A stretch of DNA of 64,000 nucleotides from Chloroflexota bacterium. GTDB taxonomy: Bacteria > Chloroflexota > Anaerolineae > Aggregatilineales > Phototrophicaceae. The notes below the pieces were generated by a model. The model did no database searches, was not told the DNA's origin, and saw only the letters and a program-made list of their open reading frames with translations. Numbering within the stretch: position 1 is the first letter of the stretch; each line of letters opens with the position of its first letter. This document shows, in pieces, positions 9,300-19,296 of the stretch. Location: assembly GCA_028875245.1 (NCBI GenBank), contig JAPPEU010000073.1:1-64000 (forward strand), written 5' to 3'. The translations under genes and the position numbers were made by a program.

Positions 9300-9962
9300 A
9301 TGGTGGAATTCGACAAAGAGAAAGTGGTAAAGCTGGTCATCGTCCTGCTGCTCACCGTGGCGGCGCTGGCGGTGATGAGCATCCTGGTGCAAGTGATCCA
9401 GACCGTGCTGCCCTTCTTGATCGTTGGCGCCGGGATTTACGCCGCTTATCGCTGGGCGCTGAGCGAGGCGCCGGCGCCGACCGCCGATGAAGTGGAGGAG
9501 CAGGCCCGCGGCATCTTCAGCCGCTTCCGCCGCAGCAAGAAAGCGGTCGAGGCCACGGTGAAAGTGGGCGAAGCGCTGGCGGATTTTGGCGGCAAACCGG
9601 AGCAGACGGAGAAAAAGATAGACGAAAAGAGGCACCGGCGGCGCCGACCCATGGGCACGGCCGCCAAAGACAATGCGGCCAAGGCCGAGAGCGGCGAGGC
9701 CGAGCCTGAGATGACCGAGCTCAGCGACCAAGAAGTTGAAGCGGTGCAACAACAGCAAGTCAGCCAGATGAAAGAATCGCTGGAGAGCAATCCGAAAGGC
9801 AGGGTCGAATTCAAAGACCGCGATGTCGTCATCAACGCCAAGGACTTCGAGCAGCCGGATATCTCGCGATTGGAAGAGAAAGAAAAAGAAGAGCCGCAGG
9901 TCACCAAGAGTGTGCTGTCACAGATTGAAGAGCGCCGCCGCCGGCTTCAGGGTGGCGAATAA
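9300..9962 (+). CDS. Small membrane protein with charged C-terminal tail
   Basis: 220 residues. Residues 10-50 form one or two transmembrane helices (VVKLVIVLLLTVAALAVMSI, then VLPFLIVGAGIYAAYRWAL). The rest is highly charged and repetitive (KKIDEKRHRRRR, ELSDQEVEAVQQQQVSQ) and probably helical. Start ATG 9300 has GGGAG six bases upstream; the longer frame reads through the promoter patch. No family was recognised. A membrane-anchored structural or scaffolding role is the most that can be inferred. Confidence 0.7.
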   Translation: MVEFDKEKVVKLVIVLLLTVAALAVMSILVQVIQTVLPFLIVGAGIYAAYRWALSEAPAPTADEVEEQARGIFSRFRRSKKAVEATVKVGEALADFGGKPEQTEKKIDEKRHRRRRPMGTAAKDNAAKAESGEAEPEMTELSDQEVEAVQQQQVSQMKESLESNPKGRVEFKDRDVVINAKDFEQPDISRLEEKEKEEPQVTKSVLSQIEERRRRLQGGE

Positions 9963-9974
9963 TCAATGCCGCCG

Positions 9975-11486
9975 TCAGTCCTCCCTGGACATCGACTTAT
10001 AAATCGGGCGCAGCGCCGAATACAGATCGGCATAAAGCGACAATTGACGCTGATAATGCGCGGCGCGATCGGGGCGCGGGTAGAAGGTCTTGCGCCGCTT
10101 GATCAGTTGCTCGGCCGCTTCTTCAATCCCGCGGTAGACGCCGGTCGCGCTGCCCGCCAGCATCGCGACGCCCAGGCTGACCGCCTCCGATGTGTGAATG
10201 ATTGAAACGGGCAAGTTGGTGATATCTGACTTGATCTGCATCCAGCGTTGGGAGCGTGAGCCGCCGCCAATCGCCGTCAGCCGATTAATCTCGACGCCGA
10301 TGTCGTTCAAGATGCGAATGCAAAGCGCCTGCTCGTAGGTCAGGCCTTCGAGGATAGCGCGCACGATATCGGCCCGCTTGCTGTCGAAGCTCAAGCCGAT
10401 GATGACGCCCGTCGCCCGCGGATCATTGAACACGGCGCCGCTGCCGACGAAATAAGGCAGCAGGATCAACTCGCCGGGCGCGTCGTCGGTCTGCTCGATG
10501 ATGACATCGTATACATCAAGGCCGCTCTCCGCAGCGATGGCGCGCTCAGCCGCCCCCAGCTCGTCCCGATACCAGCGCAGCAGACGGCCCCCGGTCTGAT
10601 TGCCGCTGAGGGCGATGAAGTGGCCCGGCGCCGCGTGCGGGTAGCAGGAGACGTTGTAATCCAGCATTTGCCGCCGCGGCTTCTCGGTGACCGCCACCAG
10701 CGCTTCGGTCGTGCCGATGGCCAACATGGCGGCGCCCGGCTGCAGCACCCCGGCGCCCAGCGCTCCCGCCGGTTGATCATGCCCGCCGGTGACGACCTTG
10801 ACCGCCCCGCGGAAGCCCAGCTCAGCGGCCAACTTGGCCGGGATCTCGCCGATGATTTCGCCGCTGGGCATGGCCTTCGCCATCTGGTCGCGCCCGAGGC
10901 CGGCGGCAGCCAGCAGCTCGTCCGACCAGTCCAGGGTGTTGACATCAAAAGCCAGCGTGCGCGCCGCCATGCTGTAATCGATGACCGGCTCGACGCCCAG
11001 CTTGAAAGCCACGAAATCCACATAGCAGAGGAATTTCCAAGCCCGCTCGATGACTTCGGGCGCGTTGTCCCGCCACCACAAGATTTTCGGCAGCGTGTAA
11101 ATCGTGCTCATTGGCTGGCCGGTCAAGGCGAAGATGCGCTCCGCCCCCAGCGCCGCTTCCATCTCGGCGGTCTGCGCGCTGTTGCGCCGGTCGGAGCTGA
11201 CCGGGCTGTTCGCCAGCACCCGCCCGTCTTTCGTCACCGGCGCCATCGCCTCGCCCTGGGAAGATAGCGCCAGGGCCGTCACCGGATCCTGCCGGACTTG
11301 CGCATTGACCGCGCGCAGGCATTCGCAAACGAAGGACCAAACTTGATCGGGATCAAGCTCATACCAGCCCGGATGAGGGCTCAGCAGGGGATACTCGCGG
11401 CCGGCCTGGGCCAGGACAGCGCCCGTTTCGTCGAAGGCGACAACCTTGCAGCCGGTCGTGCCGACATCAATGCCCATCAAGCTCAT
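9975..11486 (-). CDS. FGGY-family carbohydrate kinase (xylulokinase-like)
   Basis: 503 residues, the full family length. N-terminal phosphate-binding loop MGIDVGTTGCKVVAFDE, the second FGGY domain with TGGHDQPAGALGAGV and AIGTTEALVAV, and the adenosine-motif region TAIGGGSRSQRWMQIKSDI near residue 410 are all present. It phosphorylates a sugar or polyol using ATP in the cytoplasm; xylulose is the usual substrate of the closest pattern but D-ribulose, erythritol or others are possible. It lies on the same strand as the ABC sugar transporter and aldolase genes at 16001-20266 and probably formed one catabolic cluster with them before the cassette at 11659-16004 came between. Confidence 0.88.
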   Translation of the reverse strand: MSLMGIDVGTTGCKVVAFDETGAVLAQAGREYPLLSPHPGWYELDPDQVWSFVCECLRAVNAQVRQDPVTALALSSQGEAMAPVTKDGRVLANSPVSSDRRNSAQTAEMEAALGAERIFALTGQPMSTIYTLPKILWWRDNAPEVIERAWKFLCYVDFVAFKLGVEPVIDYSMAARTLAFDVNTLDWSDELLAAAGLGRDQMAKAMPSGEIIGEIPAKLAAELGFRGAVKVVTGGHDQPAGALGAGVLQPGAAMLAIGTTEALVAVTEKPRRQMLDYNVSCYPHAAPGHFIALSGNQTGGRLLRWYRDELGAAERAIAAESGLDVYDVIIEQTDDAPGELILLPYFVGSGAVFNDPRATGVIIGLSFDSKRADIVRAILEGLTYEQALCIRILNDIGVEINRLTAIGGGSRSQRWMQIKSDITNLPVSIIHTSEAVSLGVAMLAGSATGVYRGIEEAAEQLIKRRKTFYPRPDRAAHYQRQLSLYADLYSALRPIYKSMSRED

Positions 11487-11574
11487 TTGGCGCTACCTGC
11501 CTACCCTCCACTAGCTGACACAAGCGTAACAATGATAGCGCCTCTCGTCAAAGCGCCGCTGTGTTATAGCTCGC

Positions 11575-11604
11575 TTGACGCAAACTACGGCAGGCTGCTA
11601 TCAT
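11575..11604 (+). promoter_or_regulatory. Candidate promoter of the helicase/S16-fusion cassette
   Basis: TTGACG (11575-11580), 18-base spacer, TATCAT (11599-11604). It lies about 55 bases before the helicase start in the 172-bp divergent spacer shared with the kinase gene. No Shine-Dalgarno is evident before the helicase ATG. Confidence 0.45.
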
Positions 11605-11658
11605 ATTGCGCGGAATTGGTAACTCTCTCATAGAGTGCCCGACATGGACAAATGAACG

Positions 11659-14600
11659 ATGACATTTGAACCAGGCCAGATTGTCAAGCTTAGAGTTGAT
11701 CCGAGCCGACAGGGACCAATCACCAGGGTCTTGCCCTCTGTCGGCGGAAGTAATCGTTATTTGGTTTTCCATGCTGATGGCAATATGCCAATCTACACGG
11801 AAGAGCAGCTCGTTTTGGCAGAGTCGCATCAAACCAGCGCGGCTTTAGAAGACGCTCTACGGAGTGGAAATTTCATTGCTCTGGAAGACTTTCGCGCAAG
11901 GGTAACTGCGGCGAGACTGTCCACACCGCTGACGGATAGTCTGTACTCCTTGCACGCGGCGCGAATACAGTACATACCATTTCAGTTCAAACCACTGCTG
12001 CGCTTCCTGCGGGCTGAGACTCCTAGATTACTGATTGCGGACGAAGTTGGCGTTGGCAAGACGATCGAAGCAGGACTTATCTTGCGCGAAATGCAGTCGC
12101 GACAGGATGTGGGAAATGTCTTGATCGTTTGCCCAAAGGCGCTCGTGACCAAATGGCGCAAAGAGATGCTGCGTTTTGACGAAGACTTCCGGAGCCTGGA
12201 CGGAAATACGTTGCGATATTGCATTCGCGAAACAGCCTTGGATGGAGACTGGCCCCTGAACTACTCCAGGGCAATCGTGCCCCTCGAACTGCTGCGCCGC
12301 GAGGAATTCCTTGACGCGCCGAGACGGAATAAAGATAGTTTCCGGACCCTGGACCCTGGGCCGCGATTCAGTCTGGTGATCTTCGATGAAGCGCACCATC
12401 TGCGAACGCGTTCAACCAGTTCGTGGAAAATTGCCCGCTATCTTTGCGACTACGACAACAGTGAAGCTGTAGTCTTCTTGTCGGCGACGCCTGTACACTT
12501 GCATTCACGCAACTTGTACAATCTGCTCAACCTGTTGCGCCCCGAGCTATTCTCGGAAGAGTCAATCTACCAGCAAATGATGGAACCAAATGCGCATCTG
12601 CTACGTGCCATGCGACATATTCGACAGCGCCAACCTTCAGGCAAGTGGCAATGGAACAGCTTGGGCGAAATACAGCATGCCACAGATACAACTTGGGGGC
12701 GCGCCACGTTACAAAGAGATCCACGGCTGAAGCCATGGATGGCCAGACTGAGCAGCACCAAGGAATTAGACGAACAAGAGCGGATACGGCTTCTTCGCGA
12801 GTTGGAGGAATTGCACACGCTGGCACATGTGATGAACAGAACTAGGCGACGCGACATCGGACGGTTCACCACGCGTGAACCAGTCGCCATTGAGACGCAT
12901 TTCACACCTGAACAGAAGAATTTCTATCAAGCGCTGATCGTCTTCCGACAAGGGCTCTTGCTAAGGGAACATTCCCCGGGGGTGGTCCGCCTAGTTTCGC
13001 ATACTTTGGAAAGGCAAGCGACGAGCTGCCTTCCAGCAATGTTGCCCTTGATAGACGGATTCCTGCATACGGGGCGCTTCTCGACGATTGACTATACTGA
13101 CGACTTGGATCAAGAAGAGGACGATCAGCTACCGGAAGAGATTGTCGAACAAGCAGGGAAATTGCGCCATATGGCGTCGCAACTGCCCAACGAAGACCCT
13201 AAATTCACCCGCTTCAAGCAAATCCTAGACAAAACGATCCTCAAGAGCGCCACCAGGAAAGTGCTGGTCTTCTCATATTTTCTGCACACGCTCGACTATC
13301 TTGAAGGCAAGCTAAGGGCAGATGGGTATCGTGTGCTGAAGATCAACGGCAAAACCAGAGATGAAGCCCGCGATGACATGCGTAAACGTTTTCGACTCCC
13401 GCATACCAATCCAGACTCCGTCGATGTGCTGTTGTCTTCCGAAGTTGGCTGCGAGGGATTGGACTACGAATTTTGTGACTGCCTGGTGAACTACGACATA
13501 CCTTGGAACCCGATGCGCATTGAGCAACGGATAGGGCGAATCGACCGATTTGGTCAGAAAAGCGACAAAGTTCACATCTACAATTTCATCACGCCAGACA
13601 CGGTTGAAGAGCGCATCTTCTATCGTTGTTTCGAGCGACTCGGTGTATTCAGAGACACTGTAGGCGATCTGGAGGAAGTGCTGGGCGATTTGACGGACGA
13701 ACTGCAACGGCTGGCATTTGACCCCAGTCTGAGCGTCGGTCAAGCACAGGAACGTGCACTGCAAGAGGCGGACAACAAGATTCGGTACGCAGAAGAACAC
13801 CGCATTATAGGGGAAGATAGCGACGCGCTCCTGGGTTTTGAGCAGTCGTTCACGGAAGAAGTAGAGGCGCTGGAAAGAGCCGGGCGATTCGTGTCACCGG
13901 CCGACTTGGCACAGATGATTCAGAGATTCGTTGAAAGACCTGAATTGGGCGGCGCGCTCACCGCTGGCAGACGAGATCGCACGCATCGTCTCCGATTGAA
14001 TTCGGAAGCCCGAGAAAAAGTCAGCAGTAGTCTGTCTAGCAAGAGGCTCGTTAGCCGTATGTACAAGAATTTTAGGATTTGGCTGCGCCAAGGGAATCCT
14101 GCGCTAAATGTTACGTTCGACCGAGAAACCGCCTTGAACAGGCGCGATCTCCCCTTTATCACGCCGGTACATCCGTTAGCGAAAGTCGCCATCGACCACT
14201 GGCAGCAGGCCGTCAAGCCGCTGGTAGCCCGTCTTGTCCTACAATGCAACAGCATCAATCCTGGCTTCTACCTAATAGCGCTTGAGCTGTGGGAAACGAT
14301 TGCGGCTCGTCGTGAATATCATGTTAAGGCTTTTGCTTGGGACATGGAGCGAACTTGCGTTTCCAGCGCCTTAGATGGAGTAACAGCTCGACTGGCAGAG
14401 ACAAGCGAACTGCAGAATTCCGCTGTACTTGCTGATCTAGACTTGGACACGGCTCTCGGCGCAATTGATGAGCATTCGTATGAAGTGAAATTGAGGAATC
14501 TGCTAGAACTGAAGCGGAATAATGACGAACTGCTAGACCTCCGGCGCAACAGCCAGGAGGCGCATTTCGAGAATCGATTGGCTCGCGTAAGACAAGATCT

Positions 14601-14763
14601 TAGGCAAGCAACTGAGCCACGCATTCGCATCATGAGAAAGGCTGAAGCGAATCGTATCGAGATCGAAAAGAAGAATAAACTGGCGGAAATCGAAAACCGT
14701 CGGGAGTGTGAAATCGTAACCGAACGCATAGCATTGGCGCTGCTACGGGTCGAAGAAGAATGA
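11659..14763 (+). CDS. SNF2-family helicase (RapA/DrmD-like)
   Basis: 1034-residue DNA-dependent ATPase of helicase superfamily 2. Visible motifs: I ([18 protein letters not shown], about 125-142), Ia ([12 protein letters not shown]), II ([11 protein letters not shown]), III ([12 protein letters not shown]), IV-V ([33 protein letters not shown]) and VI ([16 protein letters not shown]). The first 100 residues resemble the domain preceding RapA-type helicases, and the last 250 are helical and charged. Such long SNF2 proteins occur in defence systems (DrmD of DISARM is one) and as RapA. It overlaps the next gene by ATGA, so the two are translationally coupled. Codon use and GC are lower than in flanking genes, suggesting transfer. 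A DNA-translocating motor for its partner is the likely job. Confidence 0.9.
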   Translation: MTFEPGQIVKLRVDPSRQGPITRVLPSVGGSNRYLVFHADGNMPIYTEEQLVLAESHQTSAALEDALRSGNFIALEDFRARVTAARLSTPLTDSLYSLHAARIQYIPFQFKPLLRFLRAETPRLLIADEVGVGKTIEAGLILREMQSRQDVGNVLIVCPKALVTKWRKEMLRFDEDFRSLDGNTLRYCIRETALDGDWPLNYSRAIVPLELLRREEFLDAPRRNKDSFRTLDPGPRFSLVIFDEAHHLRTRSTSSWKIARYLCDYDNSEAVVFLSATPVHLHSRNLYNLLNLLRPELFSEESIYQQMMEPNAHLLRAMRHIRQRQPSGKWQWNSLGEIQHATDTTWGRATLQRDPRLKPWMARLSSTKELDEQERIRLLRELEELHTLAHVMNRTRRRDIGRFTTREPVAIETHFTPEQKNFYQALIVFRQGLLLREHSPGVVRLVSHTLERQATSCLPAMLPLIDGFLHTGRFSTIDYTDDLDQEEDDQLPEEIVEQAGKLRHMASQLPNEDPKFTRFKQILDKTILKSATRKVLVFSYFLHTLDYLEGKLRADGYRVLKINGKTRDEARDDMRKRFRLPHTNPDSVDVLLSSEVGCEGLDYEFCDCLVNYDIPWNPMRIEQRIGRIDRFGQKSDKVHIYNFITPDTVEERIFYRCFERLGVFRDTVGDLEEVLGDLTDELQRLAFDPSLSVGQAQERALQEADNKIRYAEEHRIIGEDSDALLGFEQSFTEEVEALERAGRFVSPADLAQMIQRFVERPELGGALTAGRRDRTHRLRLNSEAREKVSSSLSSKRLVSRMYKNFRIWLRQGNPALNVTFDRETALNRRDLPFITPVHPLAKVAIDHWQQAVKPLVARLVLQCNSINPGFYLIALELWETIAARREYHVKAFAWDMERTCVSSALDGVTARLAETSELQNSAVLADLDLDTALGAIDEHSYEVKLRNLLELKRNNDELLDLRRNSQEAHFENRLARVRQDLRQATEPRIRIMRKAEANRIEIEKKNKLAEIENRRECEIVTERIALALLRVEEE

Positions 14764-16004
14764 AGTTCACTCAATTCTTCAAAGCTCTCAGATCGTTGTT
14801 GCGCAGGCTGCCGCTAACACGTGCGATTCTACGCAGGGAGAACGAACCTATGGTTCGAATTCGTTTACGACGCCAAGGCGCGAAGAATCAGCCGAGCTAT
14901 CGAATAGTGGTCATTGACCAGCGCAAGGCACGCGACGGGAAGTACATTGAGAACATCGGCCACTACAATCCGCGCACGGAACCGTCCACCGAAGTCGTCA
15001 AAGAAGACCGCGCCTTGTATTGGCTCAGTGTTGGCGCGCAGCCCAGCGACGCAGTACGACGCATCTTGGAGCGTACGGGCACATGGGAGCGCTTCCAGCG
15101 TCTGCGCAATGGCCAAGCCCTTGGGGACCTTCTGCGAGAGGCGGATGCCAACAAGCAGGAACTGCCGAGCCAGAAAACATCGCAGCGATTTGATGACAGC
15201 CAACCTCGAGCCACTCCAGACCTTGTTTCAGAGCCTAATCCAAAACCTCAACCAGAGCCTATTCCGGAGCCTGAACCGGAGCCCGTTGTTGAACCGGAGC
15301 CAGAGCCAGAACCTATTGCGAATCCCATTCCAGATCCGCCTCCAGAACCCGAACCAGCCCCGGTTCTAGTCGTGGACGAGTCGCCGCAGTCTGATGACGA
15401 CGTAATCATTGAGCCACCCTACGAGACACCCGAGAACAAGGATCTGTTGTACGGAGACCTAAATCGGCCGGGCGCGACCGAATTGCCCGAAGACTCCTAC
15501 CCGACCAACCCTGTGCCCGACCCTGCATTCCGCGCAAGACGAGCGCGGGAAGATCTTCGCGAAGCGAGGCACAATGAACCCGCAGCCCATGAACGACGCA
15601 GACAAGTGTTCACGACGCGGAACGAAAGCAAAGATCCCAACACACGCAGCTTCCTTCTAAACGAGTACAATGGGAAATGCCAGATCTGCTGCGATGTTTT
15701 CCCAAAACACAATGGCAAGCCATACTTTGAAGTGCTCTATGTCGAGAAATATACGACTGGCCGCTGGCTGGACCGTTCGGCTAACACGCTCTGCCTCTGT
15801 CCCAACCATGTAGCTCGATTCCAACACGGCGACCGTGTCTTCAAACCCGATTATCGACAACAGGTCTTGCGATACGCTGGGAGCGGAGAGCATGAAATTC
15901 GTTTAGAACTTTGTGGCGAACTGGTGGTAATTCGCTTTTCCGAGCGGCACATTATTGACTTGAAGGTACTTGTAGAAGAAACTGAAAGCGATGCTGCCAG
16001 CTAA
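14760..16004 (+). CDS. Ribosomal protein S16 domain fused to Pro/Glu linker and degenerate HNH-like zinc domain
   Basis: 414 residues in one uninterrupted frame. Residues 31-118 are a complete-looking bS16: [49 protein letters not shown], as in Chloroflexi S16. Residues about 158-200 are a Pro/Glu repeat linker ([17 protein letters not shown]). Residues about 295-400 form a zinc domain: Cys307-x2-Cys310 and Cys345-Leu-Cys347-x2-His350 (NTLCLCPNH), the frame of an HNH fold, but the usual catalytic EVHHI strand reads FEVLYV, so the catalytic His appears lost. Two starts are possible: ATG 14760, overlapping the helicase stop, or ATG 14850 at the S16 Met, preceded by GGGAG at 14836-14840. Both keep the fusion. 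A DNA- or ribosome-directed effector partner of the helicase is inferred, not shown. Confidence 0.85.
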   Translation: MKFTQFFKALRSLLRRLPLTRAILRRENEPMVRIRLRRQGAKNQPSYRIVVIDQRKARDGKYIENIGHYNPRTEPSTEVVKEDRALYWLSVGAQPSDAVRRILERTGTWERFQRLRNGQALGDLLREADANKQELPSQKTSQRFDDSQPRATPDLVSEPNPKPQPEPIPEPEPEPVVEPEPEPEPIANPIPDPPPEPEPAPVLVVDESPQSDDDVIIEPPYETPENKDLLYGDLNRPGATELPEDSYPTNPVPDPAFRARRAREDLREARHNEPAAHERRRQVFTTRNESKDPNTRSFLLNEYNGKCQICCDVFPKHNGKPYFEVLYVEKYTTGRWLDRSANTLCLCPNHVARFQHGDRVFKPDYRQQVLRYAGSGEHEIRLELCGELVVIRFSERHIIDLKVLVEETESDAAS

Positions 16005-16831
16005 CCTCTTACCGCGCCCGCCGTCAAGCCGCTGACCATGAAGCGCTGCATCAGATAGTAAACCACGATAACGGGCAGCGTGATCAAGGCCAAAATAGCG
16101 AACATGGGGCCCGGGCGCATCATAAACTGCCCGCTGTAGACCAGCGGCACCAGCGTCAGCGGTTTGACATCCACCGAGTTCATCGTCACCAGCGCCAGGA
16201 TGAATTCGTTCCAGGAGGTCATGAATTGCCAGATGATGACGACCGCGACAGCGGGCCAACTGACCGGCATCATGATGCGCCAGTAGATGCCGAAGCGCGT
16301 GCAGCCATCGAGGCGGGCCGCCTCTTCAATCTCAATCGGGAAGCCGGCGAAAAAGCTGCGCAGGATGACGATGGCGAAGGGCACGCCGAGCGCCGTATAG
16401 GGCAGGATCAAGCCGAGATAGGTGTCGTTCATGCCCAGGGCTTTGTTGATCTGGAAGATCGGCACCACCAGCGTCGGGATGGGCAGCATCAGCGTCATAA
16501 TCAGCAGATAAAACCAGATATCGCGGGCGAAGAATCTGAGGCGCGCCAGGGCAAATGCCGCCAGCGAGCTGATGATGACGACGAGAACGACGGAGGGAAT
16601 CGTCACCGCGGCGCTGTTGATGAAGTGTTTCACGATCTCGGCGTCTTGAAAGACGGTCACATAATTTTGCAGGCTGACGCCGCTGATCAGCAGCCCGCCG
16701 AAGCGCGGCGCCCTCTGGTCGGGCGGCATGAAGGAGACGACCAGCATCATAATGATGGGCACGAGCCAGATCAGCGCCAGCACGGTGACGAAGACGAAAG
16801 CGAGCGCTTTTGCGGTTTGGCGGCGGTTCAT
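16001..16831 (-). CDS. ABC sugar transporter permease (MalG-like)
   Basis: 276 residues with six predicted membrane helices. The cytoplasmic EAA loop is clear: [20 protein letters not shown], ending MMP, which docks to the ATPase. First helix [19 protein letters not shown] and the periplasmic start match the MalG/CUT1 group. Works with the permease at 16944-17831 and the binding protein at 18022-19296; no ATPase subunit is encoded here, so a shared MsmK-type ATPase elsewhere is expected. Its stop codon overlaps that of the convergent S16-fusion gene (16001-16004). Confidence 0.92.
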   Translation of the reverse strand: MNRRQTAKALAFVFVTVLALIWLVPIIMMLVVSFMPPDQRAPRFGGLLISGVSLQNYVTVFQDAEIVKHFINSAAVTIPSVVLVVIISSLAAFALARLRFFARDIWFYLLIMTLMLPIPTLVVPIFQINKALGMNDTYLGLILPYTALGVPFAIVILRSFFAGFPIEIEEAARLDGCTRFGIYWRIMMPVSWPAVAVVIIWQFMTSWNEFILALVTMNSVDVKPLTLVPLVYSGQFMMRPGPMFAILALITLPVIVVYYLMQRFMVSGLTAGAVRG

Positions 16832-16858
16832 TTCCTCACCTTGCTGATACCGGATTGC

Positions 16859-16929
16859 AGGGGCGTGTCGCCGAGACGCCCGAAGAAACGCGGCACAGGC
16901 ATCGGGCGTTTCAGCGAAAAGCCCCTACA
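16859..16929. repeat. REP-like hairpin pair
   Basis: Head-to-head pair AGGGGCGTGTCGCCGAGACGCCC and GGGCGTTTCAGCGAAAAGCCCCTACA within the 112-bp gap between the two permease genes. It sits inside the operon, so it would be transcribed and form mRNA hairpins. Confidence 0.65.
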
Positions 16930-16943
16930 ATACGACACTATCA

Positions 16944-17831
16944 TCAATTTCCAATCGTGAAGCGCGAGCCGAGGACGCGCACCTGGAAGATGCTGGCGCT
17001 CAGCGCGATCAGCAACAGGACAACCGCCACGGCCGAGGCATAACCCATGCTCTGCAGGGTAAATGCCTTCTGGAAGATATAGGTCGGCAGCATTTCGCTG
17101 GCGTGATTGGGGCCGCCCTTGGTCAGCATGAAGACGAGGGCGAAGGTTTGCAACGTGCCAATGACGCCCAGCAGAATCAAGGTCAGGTGCACATGGCGCA
17201 GCATGGGCAGGATGATGTACTGGATGCGCTGCCGCGTCCCCGCGCCATCCACTTCCGCCGCGCTCAGCACCTCCTGGGACAAGCCCTGCAAGCCAGCCAC
17301 ATACATCAGCATGGAGAAGCCGGTCCATTGCCAGACGTTGACGAAAATGGTGGAAAAGATGGCGATCTTGGGGTCGGCAATATAGGGCTGTATCAGGAAG
17401 TGGGCGCCGATCTCCCGCCCCAGGTCGGCCAGCAGCCCGCCAAATGGCGCGTAAATCCGCTGCCAGACGATGCCGAGCACCACCGGCGAAATGATGGCGG
17501 GCATGAAAAAAATGATGCGAAAGACATTTTGCAGAGGAATGCCCGAGGTCAGGATGGTGGCCAGAATGAAACCCAGGATCATCTGCGGGAAGATCGTCAG
17601 AAAGGTCCAATAAACTGAATTGCGGATAGCGAGCGAGAAGACGCGATCGTCGGTGAACATGTCGATGTAATTCTGCAGGCCGATGTAGATCGCCTCGTTG
17701 ATGCCATCCCAGTCGTACATGCTGGCGCCGAAAATGTAGAATATCGGATAGAGCACGAAGACAGCGAAGAGAATCATGGCGGGCGCCATGAAAAAGAGAC
17801 CCTGGTTGTCGATGAGCCAGTTGCGGGTCAT
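16944..17831 (-). CDS. ABC sugar transporter permease (MalF-like)
   Basis: 295 residues with six predicted membrane helices (first: LFFMAPAMILFAVFVLYPIF). The EAA loop reads SQEVLSAAEVDGAGTRQRIQ...ILPML, typical for CUT1 family MalF-type subunits. The first residues MTRNWLIDNQG and downstream FGASMYDWDG match the family. Second gene of the leftward operon, 190 bases after the binding protein; the gap contains strong hairpins (17857-17878, 17971-18000). Confidence 0.92.
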   Translation of the reverse strand: MTRNWLIDNQGLFFMAPAMILFAVFVLYPIFYIFGASMYDWDGINEAIYIGLQNYIDMFTDDRVFSLAIRNSVYWTFLTIFPQMILGFILATILTSGIPLQNVFRIIFFMPAIISPVVLGIVWQRIYAPFGGLLADLGREIGAHFLIQPYIADPKIAIFSTIFVNVWQWTGFSMLMYVAGLQGLSQEVLSAAEVDGAGTRQRIQYIILPMLRHVHLTLILLGVIGTLQTFALVFMLTKGGPNHASEMLPTYIFQKAFTLQSMGYASAVAVVLLLIALSASIFQVRVLGSRFTIGN

Positions 17832-17856
17832 GGGGGTATTAACCCCCCTCTAAATC

Positions 17857-18000
17857 TCCCCCCATCGCAATGGGGGGAGACTTCAATAGCTCGTGGCGGC
17901 CTGGTCAAAATATCGACTGAACACGTCATGGCGCGCAAATCGAGGAAGCGCGACAAGCTCGCGCGAATAGCCCCCCTCTCCATCGCGATGGGGAGGGGGG
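17857..18000. repeat. Two GC-rich palindromes between binding-protein and permease genes
   Basis: Hairpin 1: TCCCCCCAT/ATGGGGGGA, 4-nt loop (17857-17878). Hairpin 2: CCCCCCTCTCCATC/GATGGGGAGGGGGG (17971-18000), essentially loop-free. Similar C/G-tract palindromes occur at 34465-34570, 46421-46475, 46861-46903 and 48090-48121. By position they could protect the binding-protein mRNA 3' end, as known for the malE-malF REP; that is inference. Confidence 0.6.
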
Positions 18001-18021
18001 TTGGGGGGAGGGGTTCAGCCA

Positions 18022-19296
18022 TTACATATTCGCGTCTTCGACCATCTGCATGCCTTCGGCCGGCGTCATTTCACCGGCGGCGACGGCGGCCAGCGCGTCT
18101 TCCAGCGCCTGCTTGACATCCGGGCTCTTCAGCTGACGCGCGTATTGCACCGATGCCAGCCAGTCTTCGGTGAAGAGATCCCAGACCGCTTCCTGATTGG
18201 CCGAGCCGAAGGACGCTGGCCGCAAACCGATGTACGCGGGCAGGTCGTTGTAGGTGTTGATCAATGCCTGCGCGCCGGCGCCGCTGATCCAGTCGGTGAT
18301 GACCTTGCAGGCCGCGTCGGGGTTGGCCGAGCCGCGCGTGACGCCCATCATGACGTCAATGCCGCCCAGCAAGTCTTCCGGCGCGCCCATGCCCGTCACA
18401 TCGGGGAACTTGAAGGGCGCGTAGCCAGACAGATTCTCATCCAGCGGCGGCGGGTCGGGATTTCCCGCTTGCTGCTGCCACCAGGCGCCCATCGGGAACA
18501 TGGCCGCGCGCCCCGCCTGAATCTGCTCGACTGCCGCCGGATAATGGGTCATGCCCAGCGCGCCAATCTGGAAGATGCCATCGTCGAATAAGCGCTTCCA
18601 CCAGGTCATCGCTTCGACGAAGGGCTCATCGGTGAAGCTGGCCATGCCGTCTTCCGCTTCGTAGATCAAGCCGGGCGCGACATTGTGAATCAGCTGCATA
18701 TAAACATCGCGGCGGATCCAGCCGTCGCCGGCGCCGATCATGACCGGGGCGATGCCCTGGGCGTTGAACAGTTCAGCCAGCTCTTTCAGCTCGTCATAGG
18801 TAGTCGGCGGCTCGACGCCGGCTTCTTCAAAGATCGGCACCGTGTACCACATGTTGATCGTCTGCACGAGCACGGGCAAGCCATAGATGTTGTCATCGCC
18901 TTCGGGGTTGCCCAGGCGCGCCTGCTCAATGCCAACGGGGAAGAATTGATCTTCCCAGTCCTCGCCCCAGGTGGCGACGGCGCAATCCTGCAGCGGCATC
19001 AGATGATCGCGATACTGCTGCGTCAAGGCGCCGGGCTCCAGGCCGATCAGATCCGGCAGGGCGCCGCCGGCCGCCATCGTCTGCAAATCAACGAGGTACT
19101 CGGGATAGTTGGTGATATCAGGTTCAATCGTGATATCGGGGTTCGCTTCGTTGAAGGCTTCGATCATCGCGTTGGTGGTGGCGATCACCGGGCTCCAGGA
19201 GCGGAAGCGGACGACCACGTCGTCCTGGGCGAAAATCGGCGCGCTCAGCGACAGGATGAGCAATAGCGCCAGCGCAAGTGTGATTCTTCTGTACAT
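18022..19296 (-). CDS. ABC sugar transporter solute-binding protein
   Basis: 424 residues; signal peptide RRITLALALLLILSLSAPIFAQ, then an extracellular family 1 binding fold: VVVRFRSWSPVIATTNAMIE, FNEANPDITIEP, LPDLIGLEPG, GRAAMFPMGAWW. No lipobox Cys is seen, so anchoring is not by the standard lipoprotein route. Start ATG 19296 is preceded by GAGGAG eight bases upstream; an in-frame Met five codons earlier lacks a site. First gene of the transporter operon. Substrate: oligosaccharide or sugar, not determinable. Confidence 0.92.
   Translation of the reverse strand: MYRRITLALALLLILSLSAPIFAQDDVVVRFRSWSPVIATTNAMIEAFNEANPDITIEPDITNYPEYLVDLQTMAAGGALPDLIGLEPGALTQQYRDHLMPLQDCAVATWGEDWEDQFFPVGIEQARLGNPEGDDNIYGLPVLVQTINMWYTVPIFEEAGVEPPTTYDELKELAELFNAQGIAPVMIGAGDGWIRRDVYMQLIHNVAPGLIYEAEDGMASFTDEPFVEAMTWWKRLFDDGIFQIGALGMTHYPAAVEQIQAGRAAMFPMGAWWQQQAGNPDPPPLDENLSGYAPFKFPDVTGMGAPEDLLGGIDVMMGVTRGSANPDAACKVITDWISGAGAQALINTYNDLPAYIGLRPASFGSANQEAVWDLFTEDWLASVQYARQLKSPDVKQALEDALAAVAAGEMTPAEGMQMVEDANM

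Noticed and set aside
14760..14849. S16 as a free-standing gene with the HNH-like part separate
   Set aside because: No stop codon or new ribosome site occurs between the S16 domain and the zinc domain; only the 30-residue N-terminal extension is uncertain.
11659..16004. A full DISARM system
   Set aside because: Only a DrmD-like SNF2 protein is present; no DrmA, DrmB, DrmC or a methyltransferase is adjacent. The restriction-modification gene is 30 kb away.
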